Origin: Caulobacter henricii
GTDB taxonomy: Bacteria; Pseudomonadota; Alphaproteobacteria; Caulobacterales; Caulobacteraceae
Assembly (NCBI RefSeq): GCF_001414055.1
Contig: NZ_CP013002.1
Span: 204,501 to 268,500, forward strand
Length of the DNA stretch: 64,000 nucleotides
Direction of reading: 5' to 3'
In this document: positions 1-8,482 of the stretch, piece after piece
Position numbering within the stretch: the stretch's first letter is position 1
How the letters are laid out: every line of letters begins with the position of its first letter
Notes under the pieces: model-generated
Seen by the model: only the letters and a program-made list of their open reading frames with translations
Told to the model about the DNA's origin: nothing
Database searches by the model: none
Made by a program: the position numbers and the translations under genes

Positions 1-1596
1 GTCGGGGGTCGTGGCGTTTGTCCGGTCAAGTTCGAACACGGCCGCCGTCAGGATCAGGTTCGACCGCACCTGCCATTTCAGACCGAGCTCCCTGTTGTTG
101 AAACGCTCAGGCTCAAGGTTCTGTTGAATTGTCGAGAGGGTGAGAAACTGGTCGCCCGCGCGGGGCAAAAAGGAACGGCTGTAGCTGGCATAGAGTGACA
201 TGCCAGGCTTCGGCTTGAAGATCAGGCCAAGACGCGGCGACACCTTCTCGTCCGTGCGCGAAAACGGTCGGTCGACAGCGGGCTGAAGATCGACGCCGTC
301 GATAACGAACCGGTCGAACCTCAGGCCGGCGACGATGTCGAACCGGTCTCCAAAACTGACCTGGTCCTGGACATAGGCCGATACGGTCTCGACGGTCGAA
401 ACCGTGTCGCGGGTCAGAGCGCCAAAGGTGACGGCCGGAAACACCGGATTGGCGAGGCTGAAGGTGGCGTTTGCCAGGACCCCGTTGCGGCGCTGATTTG
501 CGGAGGTCTGATCGCCGTACTCAAGTCCAAACAGGATGCGGTGGTCCAGAGGCCCGGTGTTCGTATCCCAAAGCAGATTGCTCTGAACGAGAAGGTTCTC
601 GCGGGTCGTCGGGTCGGTATAGGCCGCCAAGGGCACGCCCCCAGTCTGGCTCGTCGCCGGGCCATTGGGGTAGACGTTGGTATAGACCTTGTCGAAATCG
701 CCGAAGAGAACGGTGGTCGAAACCGAAAGGCCCGGGGCAATTTCGCCGTCGATCCGGCCCTTTAGGATATGGGCTTCCAGGCTTGCCTGATTTACGCCGG
801 GCACCCCGAAAAACTGGTCGCGGTACCCCTCGATCGGTCGGCCGTTCAGCGATGGCACACCCCGGTCGGTGACCCGCTCGTCATTGACATATTCGTAGGA
901 GAGGCCGGCGCGCCAGCTGCCACCGAGATCCGCAGCCAGATAGGGGTTTACGGCAAACCTCTGGCCCTCAAAGGCGTCCCTGTGGTTGGCCATTTCCTCG
1001 TAAACGGCATTCAGTCGGAAGGCAGCCCTCTCGCCCAAGGGCGTATTGACGTCAGCCGAGATGTCAAAGGCCCCGAAGCTGTTGGTCGACAGCCGGCCAC
1101 CGGCAAATGGAGCTGCCCCGTTGGGCGTTTTCTGGACCCGGTTGACGATGCCGCCCCCGCCGCCCCGGCCGAAGATCAGAGCATAGGGTCCCTTCAGCAC
1201 CTCGACACGTTCGAGGTTGTAGAGGCCTCGGTAGTACTGGACGTCGTCGCGCACGCCATCGAGGAAGAAGTCGGCGGTCGTGTTCTGGCCGCGGAGCGTG
1301 ATCTGGTCACGGTTGCCTTCGCCCTGGCCTATGGTCACGCCGGCGACGTAGCGCAGGACATCAGACAGGCTGTGGGCGGCCTGATCATCCAGCTGTTCTC
1401 GCGTGACCACATTGATGCTTTGCGGCACATCGATCAGCGCGGTGTCAGTCTTCGTGGCCGTCACGGAATTGACCGCGACATAGCCCCGTGTCTTGCCCGT
1501 CACGATGATGGTTCCCACCTCCGTGGCCATATCCCGTGCCATGGCGCCTGTCGGCAGGATTGCAGCCAGAGCGGCTGAGGCCACAAGAAAACGCAT
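1..1596 (-). CDS. TonB-dependent siderophore receptor, C-terminus beyond window
   Basis: Outer-membrane beta-barrel that takes up ferric siderophore using TonB energy. Reading the minus strand from ATG at 1596 gives 532 codons without a stop up to the window edge. A signal peptide (about 20 residues ending in GAMA) is followed by a plug domain with the segments VPQSINVVTREQL, LSDVLRYVAGV, ITLRGQ and VEVLKGP, then alternating barrel strands such as SVSTTVLFGDFD and VSPRLGLIFKPKPG. The plug motifs are those of the siderophore branch of the family. A Fur-like sequence lies 50 bp upstream, which fits iron control. The last part of the barrel is not visible. The ligand cannot be inferred. Confidence 0.9.
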   Translation of the reverse strand, partial: MRFLVASAALAAILPTGAMARDMATEVGTIIVTGKTRGYVAVNSVTATKTDTALIDVPQSINVVTREQLDDQAAHSLSDVLRYVAGVTIGQGEGNRDQITLRGQNTTADFFLDGVRDDVQYYRGLYNLERVEVLKGPYALIFGRGGGGGIVNRVQKTPNGAAPFAGGRLSTNSFGAFDISADVNTPLGERAAFRLNAVYEEMANHRDAFEGQRFAVNPYLAADLGGSWRAGLSYEYVNDERVTDRGVPSLNGRPIEGYRDQFFGVPGVNQASLEAHILKGRIDGEIAPGLSVSTTVLFGDFDKVYTNVYPNGPATSQTGGVPLAAYTDPTTRENLLVQSNLLWDTNTGPLDHRILFGLEYGDQTSANQRRNGVLANATFSLANPVFPAVTFGALTRDTVSTVETVSAYVQDQVSFGDRFDIVAGLRFDRFVIDGVDLQPAVDRPFSRTDEKVSPRLGLIFKPKPGMSLYASYSRSFLPRAGDQFLTLSTIQQNLEPERFNNRELGLKWQVRSNLILTAAVFELDRTNATTPD

Positions 1597-2036
1597 CGCG
1601 AGTAGATACCTGACCAAAGAAAGCGCGGGCCTTCTACTGCGACCGATTATCAATATCAATACAAACGCCTGCGTAATTTGTGGCCAGGTCAGGCATCGCA
1701 AGGACGAAGAGTAATCCGAGCGAATGGGTCAGGGTGACCCTTCGCAGGGCGCGCGCCTGACTTGATCACTGCGTAGAATTTCCGGTTCCCGGAGCGATTC
1801 CAGTGTCTGCTCATGGCGCAGCCCCGATCAGCGGCCAGCGGCCAGCGCCCACGGCGGGCGGGAATGTTGACCTCCAGGTCGTCAGGACGGGGTGGTTGCA
1901 GACCTTTCCGACAACGGCACAGCGGACACTGATCGCCGTTCAAGACAGCTTCGCGTTCCGAGCCTCGGCGGGCGAGCGGCTTTGAGCTGCGCCCAATCCA
2001 TCCACGTCGTTGTTCGAGCGCAGACTGCGGGTTTGC
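1597..2036. other. Gap of about 440 bp without a supported gene
   Basis: The stretch between the receptor start and the Spy-like gene holds the receptor promoter region and a Fur-like box near 1645. Open frames inside it (for example 84 codons on the minus strand at 1689-1943) have no recognisable domain and no convincing ribosome site. I see no RNA gene or repeat. Confidence 0.5.
1645..1660 (-). promoter_or_regulatory. Candidate Fur box upstream of the siderophore receptor
   Basis: On the minus strand this reads ATTGATATTGATAATC, an AT-rich island in GC-rich DNA that resembles the GATAAT-type hexamer repeats of the classical Fur box. It lies about 50 bp before the receptor start codon, a sensible place for iron repression. 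The match is by eye and imperfect. Confidence 0.4.
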
Positions 2037-2510
2037 CTAACGCCCTTTGTGACCTGCGGCCAGCCGCGCGCGCTGCTCCGGCGTCAGCACCTCGGCTGCA
2101 TCGGCGAGCGCGCCGAACAGGTGCCTGGACAGTCCATCGATCTGACGCACCTGCTCGACACGCAAGCTTTCCAGCGCGGCCCGGTCGATCGTCGGCCGTA
2201 GCAGCAGGGCGTGGGTTCGCCTGTGCGTCTCCTGAAACTGCTCATGGAGAGCGCTGACATCCGCGTGGACAGTTCCTGCGAGTGCGTTCAGGCGGTCCCT
2301 TTGGTCTGGTGCGCCGTCGGGCAGCATCTTCTGAAGATGGCGGTCCATCGCCGCCGGATCGGTCGCCCGACGGTGTTCCGCCATCCCGTGCAGCCCGTGG
2401 CGGGTATGGCCCTCCTGGGCCAAACCTGCGCCGGCCAGGCAAGCCGTTGCGCCTGTCGCAGCCAGCAAACCCGCCAGCATCACGCGCCGTCCCAAAGTCC
2501 TGTCCATCAT
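2037..2510 (-). CDS. Spy/CpxP-family periplasmic protein
   Basis: Small exported helical protein of 157 residues. The N-terminus is a signal sequence (RRVMLAGLLAATGATACLAG) and the mature part is rich in charged helices, His and Gln, ending with LTPEQRARLAAG, a version of the LTxxQ motif of the Spy/CpxP group. Family members act as periplasmic chaperones or metal and envelope-stress sensors. ATG at 2510 is preferred, with AAAGG five bases upstream; a TTG lies just before it and another ATG at 2507. It stands alone between the receptor and the MaoC-like gene. Metal binding by the His-rich start of the mature protein is only an inference. Confidence 0.65.
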   Translation of the reverse strand: MMDRTLGRRVMLAGLLAATGATACLAGAGLAQEGHTRHGLHGMAEHRRATDPAAMDRHLQKMLPDGAPDQRDRLNALAGTVHADVSALHEQFQETHRRTHALLLRPTIDRAALESLRVEQVRQIDGLSRHLFGALADAAEVLTPEQRARLAAGHKGR

Positions 2511-2642
2511 CAAAGCCTTTCGGTGGTGAACTGCCGAAGACAGTCCTCCGGCATGACCTGTATGGCGGCGCGCCTTTGCTGGCGGATGTGTGCAGGGTTA
2601 AGTTTTGTAAAGTCGGGCAGGGCCGTCGCGCCCAGAGTCCCC

Positions 2643-3062
2643 CTATCGCGCGAAAATGCTCCGGGTCAGGCACGAGAAGACCAGCCGGCCCGCCTCGTCG
2701 AGCAGGTCGTGCTGGGCGATGATCATGCCCTTGCCTTCGCCGACCGGGTCCTTGCCCATCACCGTCATCCGGCCGCGCAGCAGTTCGCCGACCGGCGGAT
2801 TGCGCATCCAGCGCAGGGCGTCGACGCCCAGGCGCTTGGTCTGGGGCCAGGCGGCGCTGGACTCGGCGTCGAGGCGCGACCAGATGGCGAAGACCATCAC
2901 ATCGGGGGCCCCGTTCTCGACCGGCCAGCCAGGGGCGAAGGCGGCGATGAAGCCCTCCAGCGCCTTGGCCTCCACGGCCCGCGTGCCCAGGGAAACGACC
3001 TGGCCAATCTCGATATCGTCGAAGGCGGCGGGCATGGCTGAGGTCTCGTGATGAATCGTCAT
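2643..3062 (-). CDS. MaoC-like hot-dog dehydratase family protein
   Basis: Predicted single hot-dog domain of about 139 residues resembling the MaoC-like acyl dehydratases, which hydrate enoyl-CoA type substrates. The segment DDIEIGQVVSLGTRAVEAKALEGFIAAFAP fits the N-terminal strand and hot-dog helix, and the C-terminal GKGMIIAQHDLLDEAGRLVFSCL matches the usual closing strands. The catalytic Asp/His pair is not obvious, so activity is uncertain. Starts at 3062 (MTIHHE) and 3035 (MPAAFDD) are both possible. It is divergent from the ScsB-like gene with only 84 bp between, so the two may share a promoter region. Confidence 0.6.
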   Translation of the reverse strand: MTIHHETSAMPAAFDDIEIGQVVSLGTRAVEAKALEGFIAAFAPGWPVENGAPDVMVFAIWSRLDAESSAAWPQTKRLGVDALRWMRNPPVGELLRGRMTVMGKDPVGEGKGMIIAQHDLLDEAGRLVFSCLTRSIFAR

Positions 3063-3146
3063 CGACTGTCCATGCTCGCTCGGCGCTTGTCGAGAGCGTG
3101 TGGGCGGGCCATGTGTCGCTGACGCGGTTTGGCTCGGGCAGGCTTC

Positions 3147-5306
3147 ATGTTGATCCGGAAACTTCTTGTGGCGGTGCAGGCCGTGCTTCTGGCCGGCCTG
3201 ATCGCCGGCTCGGGCGGCGGGGCGGCCCTGGCCGGGCCGGTCAATACCGGCCACATCGAAGCCGAACTCGTGGCCCAAGACGCCGCGGCCGTGCCCGGCG
3301 CGACGATCTATGTCGCCCTGCGCCAGAAGATCCAGCCCGGCTGGCACACCTATTGGCGCAATCCGGGCGATGCCGGTGCCGCCACCGAGATCGTCTGGAC
3401 CCTGCCGGCCGGCTGGAGCGCCGGCGACATCGTCTGGGCCACGCCCGAACAGACCCGGGTCGGGCCGCTGCTCGACTATGCCTATAAGGGCGAGGTGCTG
3501 CTGCCGGTGCCGATCACCGTGCCGGCCTCGGCCAGGCCGGGCTCGACCGTCACCCTGAAGGCCGCGGCCAACTTTCTGGTCTGTGAGGAGATCTGCATCC
3601 CCGAGGATGCGGTCCTGACCCTTGACCTGCCGATCGTGGCCGGAGTGCCCGGTCCCGATCCGACATGGGGCGCGGTGGTGGCCAAGGCCCTGGCCGATGC
3701 GCCCAAGCCCGCCGGGCTAAAGGCCGTGTTCAAGCGCGACGGCACCGCTCTGACCCTGGCCGTGACAGGCGCGCCCCTGAAGGGGGCCGACCTGGCCGGG
3801 GCCTATTTCTTCCCCTATTCCGGCAAGGTCATCGACCATGCCGCCGCCCAGACCATCGAGCGCGGACCCGAGGGCCTGACCCTGGGCCTGACCCCGGGCT
3901 ATGACTTTACCAGCGGAACGCCGCCGACCGAGCTGGCCGGGGTTCTGGCCCTCAAGGGTCAGGCCTATGAGATCACGGCGACGCCCGGCGAGCCGCCCGC
4001 CACGGCCGCCGGGCTCGGCCCGCCGCCGGCCGCTGCCGGCCCCCTGGACGTCAAGGCCCTGGCCACGGCCCTGGTCTTTGCCTTCCTGGGCGGACTGATC
4101 CTCAACCTGATGCCTTGCGTCTTCCCGGTGCTGTCGATGAAGGCCGCCAGCCTGGCCGGCCATGCCCATGATCCGGGCAAGACCCGCCTGCAGGGCCTGG
4201 CCTTCCTGGTCGGGGTGGTCGCCACCTTCCTGGCCCTGGCCGGACTGCTGATCGCGGTGCGGGCGGGCGGCGCGGCCGTCGGCTGGGGCTTCCAGCTGCA
4301 GTCGCCGGTCGTGGTGGCGAGCCTAGCCCTGGTCATGCTGCTGGTGGCCCTGAACATGTCAGGGGTCTTCGAGTTCGGCACCTCCGTCCAGGGCGTCGGC
4401 GGCAGCATCTCGGCGCGCGGCGGCGTCACCGGTGCCTTCTTCACCGGAGCCCTGGCCGTCGTGGTCGCGGCCCCGTGCACGGCACCGTTCATGGCCGGGG
4501 CTCTGGGCTTTGCCCTGACCCAGCCGCCCCTGGTCTCGCTGTCGGTCTTCCTGGCGCTCGCCCTGGGCTTTGCGGCCCCGTTCGTGATCCTGGCCTTCGC
4601 CCCGGCCCTGCTGGCCCGCCTGCCGCGTCCCGGCGTCTGGATGGACACCCTGAAGAAGGGCCTGGCCTTCCCGATGTATGGCACGGCCGCCTGGCTGGTC
4701 TGGGTGTTCAGCCAGCAGGCCGGATCGCTCGCCCTCGGCCAGGTCTTCGCCGCCGCCGTGCTGGTCGGGTTCGGGGCCTGGCTGTGGGGCCATGCCCAGA
4801 CCCGGCGCGCCGTGGGCAAGCCCAGCCGGGTTTCGCTGGTTCTGGCGATCCTGGCCCTGGCGGGGGCGATCGCCCTGACGGCCCTGACCGTTCAGGCCGC
4901 GCCGCCGGTCACGACCCAGGCCGCCACCGGGGCCTCGCCGGCGCCCAGCGGCCCCGGTCTGACCGCCGAGCCCTGGTCCCCGGAGCGGGTCGCCGCCCTG
5001 CAGGCCGAGGGGCGGCCGATCCTGGTCGACTTCACCGCCGCCTGGTGCGTGACCTGCCAGGTCAATGAGAAGGTCGCCCTGTCCGGGGCCGCCGTCGCCC
5101 AGGCGTTCCGGGACCGGAATGCCGTCCTGCTCAAGGCCGACTGGACCAATCGCGACGCCACCATCGCCGCCGCCCTGGCCGAGCATGGCCGGGCCGGGGT
5201 GCCGCTCTATCTGGTCTATCCGGCCAAGGGCGGCCCGCCGGTGATCCTGCCGCAACTGCTGACCGAGGGCCTGGTCATCGAGGCGATCGAAAAGGCCGCC
5301 GGCTAG
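3147..5306 (+). CDS. ScsB/DsbD-family thiol:disulfide interchange protein
   Basis: Inner-membrane reductant importer of 719 residues. It passes electrons from cytoplasmic thioredoxin to periplasmic thiol proteins. After a signal peptide comes an N-terminal periplasmic domain with a CEEIC pair near residues 146-150. The polytopic core carries MPCVFP (Cys about 324) and APCTAP (Cys about 444). A C-terminal thioredoxin-fold domain has the active site AAWCVTCQ (Cys about 634 and 637). This order and the long N-terminal domain are typical of ScsB, the copper-tolerance branch of DsbD. ATG at 3147 is chosen; an in-frame TTG lies at 3129. The redoxin gene follows 69 bp downstream and is a likely partner. 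Confidence 0.9.
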   Translation: MLIRKLLVAVQAVLLAGLIAGSGGGAALAGPVNTGHIEAELVAQDAAAVPGATIYVALRQKIQPGWHTYWRNPGDAGAATEIVWTLPAGWSAGDIVWATPEQTRVGPLLDYAYKGEVLLPVPITVPASARPGSTVTLKAAANFLVCEEICIPEDAVLTLDLPIVAGVPGPDPTWGAVVAKALADAPKPAGLKAVFKRDGTALTLAVTGAPLKGADLAGAYFFPYSGKVIDHAAAQTIERGPEGLTLGLTPGYDFTSGTPPTELAGVLALKGQAYEITATPGEPPATAAGLGPPPAAAGPLDVKALATALVFAFLGGLILNLMPCVFPVLSMKAASLAGHAHDPGKTRLQGLAFLVGVVATFLALAGLLIAVRAGGAAVGWGFQLQSPVVVASLALVMLLVALNMSGVFEFGTSVQGVGGSISARGGVTGAFFTGALAVVVAAPCTAPFMAGALGFALTQPPLVSLSVFLALALGFAAPFVILAFAPALLARLPRPGVWMDTLKKGLAFPMYGTAAWLVWVFSQQAGSLALGQVFAAAVLVGFGAWLWGHAQTRRAVGKPSRVSLVLAILALAGAIALTALTVQAAPPVTTQAATGASPAPSGPGLTAEPWSPERVAALQAEGRPILVDFTAAWCVTCQVNEKVALSGAAVAQAFRDRNAVLLKADWTNRDATIAAALAEHGRAGVPLYLVYPAKGGPPVILPQLLTEGLVIEAIEKAAG

Positions 5307-5375
5307 TTCCAGAGACCGCTGAACCATGGCAGTCTGGCCGGGCGAGGGGGAACTCTGTCTTTTCTGGAGCTCGCT

Positions 5376-5987
5376 ATGTCCAAGATTACCCGCCGTCTCG
5401 TGGCTGCCGGTCTGCCGCTGGCGGCCCTGAGCCTGCCCGGTCTGGCCCACGCCCGGCCCGCGCCGGCCTTCACCGCTGTCGATCTCGACGGCAAGACCCG
5501 CTCCCTGGCCGAGTTCCGGGGCAAGACCGTGGTCCTCGAATGGGTCAATGAGGGCTGCCCCTATGTGAAGAAGCACTATTCCGGCAACATGCAGGGCCTG
5601 CAGCAGGCCGCCACGGCCGACGGTGTGGTCTGGCTGAGCATCGTCTCGTCCGCGCCCGGCAAGCAGGGCCACTTCGCGGACGGCAAGGCCGCCCGCACCT
5701 GGATGACCGCCAGGGGCGCGAAGCCGACCACCCTGCTGCTGGATCCGGACGGCGTGGTGGCAACGGCCTATAAGGCCAAGACCACGCCGCACATGTTCGT
5801 CATCGATAAGGCCGGGACGGTGGTCTACGAGGGGGCCATTGACGATATCCCCAGCAACAAGGTCGAGGACCTGCCCCGGGCGAAGAACCTGGTGGCGGCG
5901 GCCCTCGCCGACGTGAAGGCCGGCCGCAAGGTGGCCACGCCCTATGTCCAGCCCTATGGCTGCGCGGTGAAGTACAAGGACGCCTAG
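5376..5987 (+). CDS. Exported thioredoxin-like (redoxin) protein
   Basis: Predicted periplasmic thioredoxin-fold protein of 203 residues. A signal peptide ends near LAHARP. The fold then follows AhpC/TSA order: APAFTAVDLDGKTRSL, the strand KTVVLEWVNEGCPYVKKHY, and the cis-Pro region KTTPHMFVID. Only one Cys lies in the active-site helix (GCPYVKKHY), so it is not a CxxC thioredoxin; a second Cys sits near the C-terminus (YGCAVKY) and may be the resolving residue. It follows the ScsB-like gene on the same strand and is probably one of its clients. The natural substrate is unknown. Confidence 0.8.
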   Translation: MSKITRRLVAAGLPLAALSLPGLAHARPAPAFTAVDLDGKTRSLAEFRGKTVVLEWVNEGCPYVKKHYSGNMQGLQQAATADGVVWLSIVSSAPGKQGHFADGKAARTWMTARGAKPTTLLLDPDGVVATAYKAKTTPHMFVIDKAGTVVYEGAIDDIPSNKVEDLPRAKNLVAAALADVKAGRKVATPYVQPYGCAVKYKDA

Positions 5988-6006
5988 GGAGACGCTTAGA
6001 GGCCGC

Positions 6007-6486
6007 TTAAGCCGCCGGTTGCGGCGGGGCGGTGATCACCTCGACATTGTCATTGAGCAGATAGACCATGTCGCGCAGGGCCAGGTCCTGCTCCTTGACG
6101 GTTCTGGCGGCGCTCATGGCCGCCAGCTTTTCCGGCAGGTCCTGGCTGATGCCGCGCAGGATGCATTTGAGGTCGTCGACCGCCCCGCGCGCCTTCAGGG
6201 TGAGGTGGCCCTTCATGTCGAGGGCCGACAGTTCGGCGATCCCGGTGCCGAAGGCCTCGGCGCCGGGCAGGGCCACGGCCGGGGCGGCGGGGTCGGCGGC
6301 AAGCGACTTGCGATAGGCCTCGGCCTGGGCTCTCAGCCCGCTGGCCCGGCGCACGATGTCGGCAAACAGCGGCTCGCCGGCCACCGAGGCGGGGGCGCTG
6401 AGGGCCGGTACGGCGTTCGGCGCGGCGGTCGGGCCGGTCGAGGCCAGCCACAACAGGGCGGAAAAGGCGATGGCGTCGCAGGACAT
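6007..6486 (-). CDS. Exported protein of unknown function
   Basis: Predicted periplasmic protein of 159 residues with no family I recognise. It begins with a hydrophobic segment (AIAFSALLWLAS) that may be a signal sequence, followed by an Ala-rich helical body. One Cys (DLKCILRGISQDL) is present in the C-terminal half, and the end is NDNVEVITAPPQPAA. ATG at 6486 is preceded by GGGGAGAG, a good ribosome site. It is divergent from pgi, with about 108 bp between the two starts. Confidence 0.6.
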   Translation of the reverse strand: MSCDAIAFSALLWLASTGPTAAPNAVPALSAPASVAGEPLFADIVRRASGLRAQAEAYRKSLAADPAAPAVALPGAEAFGTGIAELSALDMKGHLTLKARGAVDDLKCILRGISQDLPEKLAAMSAARTVKEQDLALRDMVYLLNDNVEVITAPPQPAA

Positions 6487-6555
6487 GGGACTCTCCCCGC
6501 GAAAAACGTCATTGGTCTGCATGACGCCGCGGCAGGGGTTTGATAAGTCCGCCCC

Positions 6556-6573
6556 GGTAAACGCCGATTTACC
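6556..6573. promoter_or_regulatory. Palindrome GGTAAA-N6-TTTACC upstream of pgi
   Basis: A perfect inverted repeat with 6-base arms (6556-6561 and 6568-6573) and a 6-base spacer lies 21 bp before the pgi start. The size and placement suit a repressor operator for central carbon metabolism. The regulator is unknown. Confidence 0.4.
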
Positions 6574-6594
6574 AAACCCGCAAGGAACTGACCC

Positions 6595-8214
6595 ATGGCC
6601 GATCTCGACGCCGCCTGGACCCGCCTGGAAGCCGCCGCCCGGGCCGCCGGTGACAAGCGCATTGTCGAGATGTTCGACGCCGAGCCCGACCGCCTGGCCA
6701 ATCTGACGCTCGACGTCGCCGGTCTGCATATAGACCTGTCGAAACAGGCCTGGGACGAGGCCGGTCTGGAAGCGGCCCTCGACCTGGCCCATGCCGCCGA
6801 TGTCGAGGGGGCCCGGGCCCGGATGTTGGCCGGGGAGGCGATCAACAGCTCCGAAAGCCGGGCCGTCCTGCACACCGCCCTGCGCGCCGCCGCTGATGCC
6901 GACATCAAGGCCCAGGGTGTGGCGGTCATGGCCGAGGTCGAGACCGTCCGTCAACGGATGAAGACCTTTGCCGAAGCCGTTCGCTCCGGCGCGATCCGGG
7001 GCGCCACCGGCAAACCGTTCAAGGCCATCCTGCATATCGGCATTGGCGGCAGCGACCTGGGCCCCCGCCTGCTGTGGGACGCCCTGCGCCCGGTGAAGCC
7101 GCAAATCGACCTGCGTTTCGTGGCCAATGTCGACGGGGCCGAGTTCCTGCTGACCACGGCCGATCTCGACCCGACCGAGACCCTGGTCATCATCGTCTCC
7201 AAGACCTTCACCACCCAGGAGACCCTGGCCAATGCCGGGGCCGCGCGGGCCTGGCTGGCTGAGGCCCTCGGCGAGGAGGCGGCCGGCCAGCACCTGGCCT
7301 CCATCTCCACCGCCCTCGACAAGACCGCCGCCTTCGGCATCAGCGACGAGCGGGTGTTCGGCTTCTGGGACTGGGTCGGCGGCCGCTATTCCCTGTGGTC
7401 CTCGGTCAGCCTGTCGGTGGCCGTGGCCTGTGGCTGGGAGGTCTTTGAAGGCTTCCTGGCCGGTGCCGCCGAGATGGACGCCCACTTCGCCGGCGCCCCC
7501 CTGGAGCGCAATGCCCCGGTCCTGCTGGCCCTGGCCCAGATCTTCAACCGCAACGGCCTCGACCGCCGGGCCCGCTCGGTTGTTCCGTATTCGCACCGCC
7601 TGCGCCGCCTGGCCGCCTTCCTCCAGCAGCTGGAGATGGAGAGCAACGGCAAGTCGGTCGGCCCCGACGGCCAGCCGGCCCGGCGCGGCACGGCCACCGT
7701 CGTGTTCGGTGACGAGGGCACCAATGTCCAGCACGCCTATTTCCAGTGCATGCACCAGGGCACCGACATCACGCCGATGGAGCTGATCGGCCTGGCCAGG
7801 TCCGATGAAGGCCCGGCCGGCCAGCACGAAAAGCTGCTGTCCAACCTGCTGGCCCAGGCCGAGGCCTTCATGGTCGGCCGCAGCACAGACGACGTCCGCG
7901 CCGAGCTGGTCGCCAAGGGTGTTCCGGAGGCGGAAATCGCCACCCTGGCCCCGCAGCGCACCTTCGCCGGCAATCGTCCGTCCACCCTGCTGCTGCTCGA
8001 GCGCCTGACGCCCCGGACCTTCGGCGCCCTGATCGCCCTCTATGAGCACAAGACCTTCGTTGAGGGCGTGATCTGGGGCATCAACAGCTTCGACCAGTGG
8101 GGCGTCGAGCTGGGCAAGGTCATGGCTGGCCGCATCCTGCCAGAGCTGGAAAGCGGCGCCGTGGGTCGCCACGACCCGTCGACGGAGGCGCTGATCGAGC
8201 GGCTGAAGGTCTAG
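6595..8214 (+). CDS. pgi: Glucose-6-phosphate isomerase
   Basis: Cytoplasmic enzyme of 539 residues interconverting glucose-6-phosphate and fructose-6-phosphate, feeding glycolysis, gluconeogenesis or the Entner-Doudoroff route. Family signatures are clear: ILHIGIGGSDLGPRLL, the VSKTFTTQETL phosphate loop, the FGFWDWVGGRYSLWSSVS block, and the C-terminal GVELGKVMA block. ATG at 6595 follows AAGGAA by 7 bases. Length is normal for the bacterial family. The gene stands alone; an 18-bp palindrome lies directly upstream and a long inverted repeat directly downstream. Confidence 0.97.
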   Translation: MADLDAAWTRLEAAARAAGDKRIVEMFDAEPDRLANLTLDVAGLHIDLSKQAWDEAGLEAALDLAHAADVEGARARMLAGEAINSSESRAVLHTALRAAADADIKAQGVAVMAEVETVRQRMKTFAEAVRSGAIRGATGKPFKAILHIGIGGSDLGPRLLWDALRPVKPQIDLRFVANVDGAEFLLTTADLDPTETLVIIVSKTFTTQETLANAGAARAWLAEALGEEAAGQHLASISTALDKTAAFGISDERVFGFWDWVGGRYSLWSSVSLSVAVACGWEVFEGFLAGAAEMDAHFAGAPLERNAPVLLALAQIFNRNGLDRRARSVVPYSHRLRRLAAFLQQLEMESNGKSVGPDGQPARRGTATVVFGDEGTNVQHAYFQCMHQGTDITPMELIGLARSDEGPAGQHEKLLSNLLAQAEAFMVGRSTDDVRAELVAKGVPEAEIATLAPQRTFAGNRPSTLLLLERLTPRTFGALIALYEHKTFVEGVIWGINSFDQWGVELGKVMAGRILPELESGAVGRHDPSTEALIERLKV

Positions 8215-8220
8215 TCACTG

Positions 8221-8331
8221 GCCCCCTACGGGCTGCTTCGCAGCCGTCTTCCCCCGGAGGGGGAAGATGAGTTCGGGCCCACCATCTTCCCCCTCCGGGG
8301 GAAGACGATCGCGCAGCGATCCGTAGGGGGC
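8221..8331. repeat. 111-bp intergenic inverted-repeat element (class A)
   Basis: The element starts with GCCCCCTACGG (8221-8231) and ends with its exact reverse complement (8321-8331). Inside it, GTCTTCCCCCGGAGGGGGAA is mirrored by CTTCCCCCTCCGGGGGAAGA. It begins directly after the pgi stop codon. A related element of almost the same size lies at 61590-61703 after amn, with the same CTTCCCCCTCCGGGGG core. It may also end pgi transcription. Confidence 0.8.
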
Positions 8332-8428
8332 AAGTTCGCGGGGTCAGTGCTCCCGCACCCACCACCCAAGACCGATTGACTCCGGCGCGCCGCGGAGGGA
8401 GAACAAAGCAAGAACCAAGGAGCCCTCC

Positions 8429-8482
8429 ATGCCCACCCAACGCCCCCGCCGGCGCGTGCGAACCCGCGTGTGCCCGTTATGA
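8429..8482 (+). CDS. 17-codon upstream ORF coupled to the next gene
   Basis: ATG at 8429 follows AAGGAG by 7 bases, a strong ribosome site. The reading frame encodes 17 residues, mostly Arg, Pro and Val (MPTQRPRRRVRTRVCPL). Its TGA overlaps the next start codon as ATGA. The downstream gene has no ribosome site of its own, so ribosomes finishing this ORF probably restart there. It may be a leader controlling translation rather than a functional peptide. Confidence 0.45.
   Translation: MPTQRPRRRVRTRVCPL

Noticed and set aside
1689..1943. 84-codon minus-strand frame with CPLCRCRKG start
   Set aside because: No ribosome site, odd composition and no continuation of a zinc-finger pattern.
4359..5792. 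477-codon minus-strand frame opposite the ScsB and redoxin genes
   Set aside because: Crosses two genuine genes in antisense with low-complexity Gly/Gln/Arg composition.
6007..8172. 721-codon minus-strand frame covering pgi and the next gene
   Set aside because: Most of it is antisense to pgi. Only the last 159 codons, from ATG 6486, have a ribosome site and signal sequence, and only those are annotated.
8221..8331. Inverted repeat as an insertion-sequence end
   Set aside because: No transposase frame and no target duplication seen; the element is too short and recurs as a palindrome between other genes.
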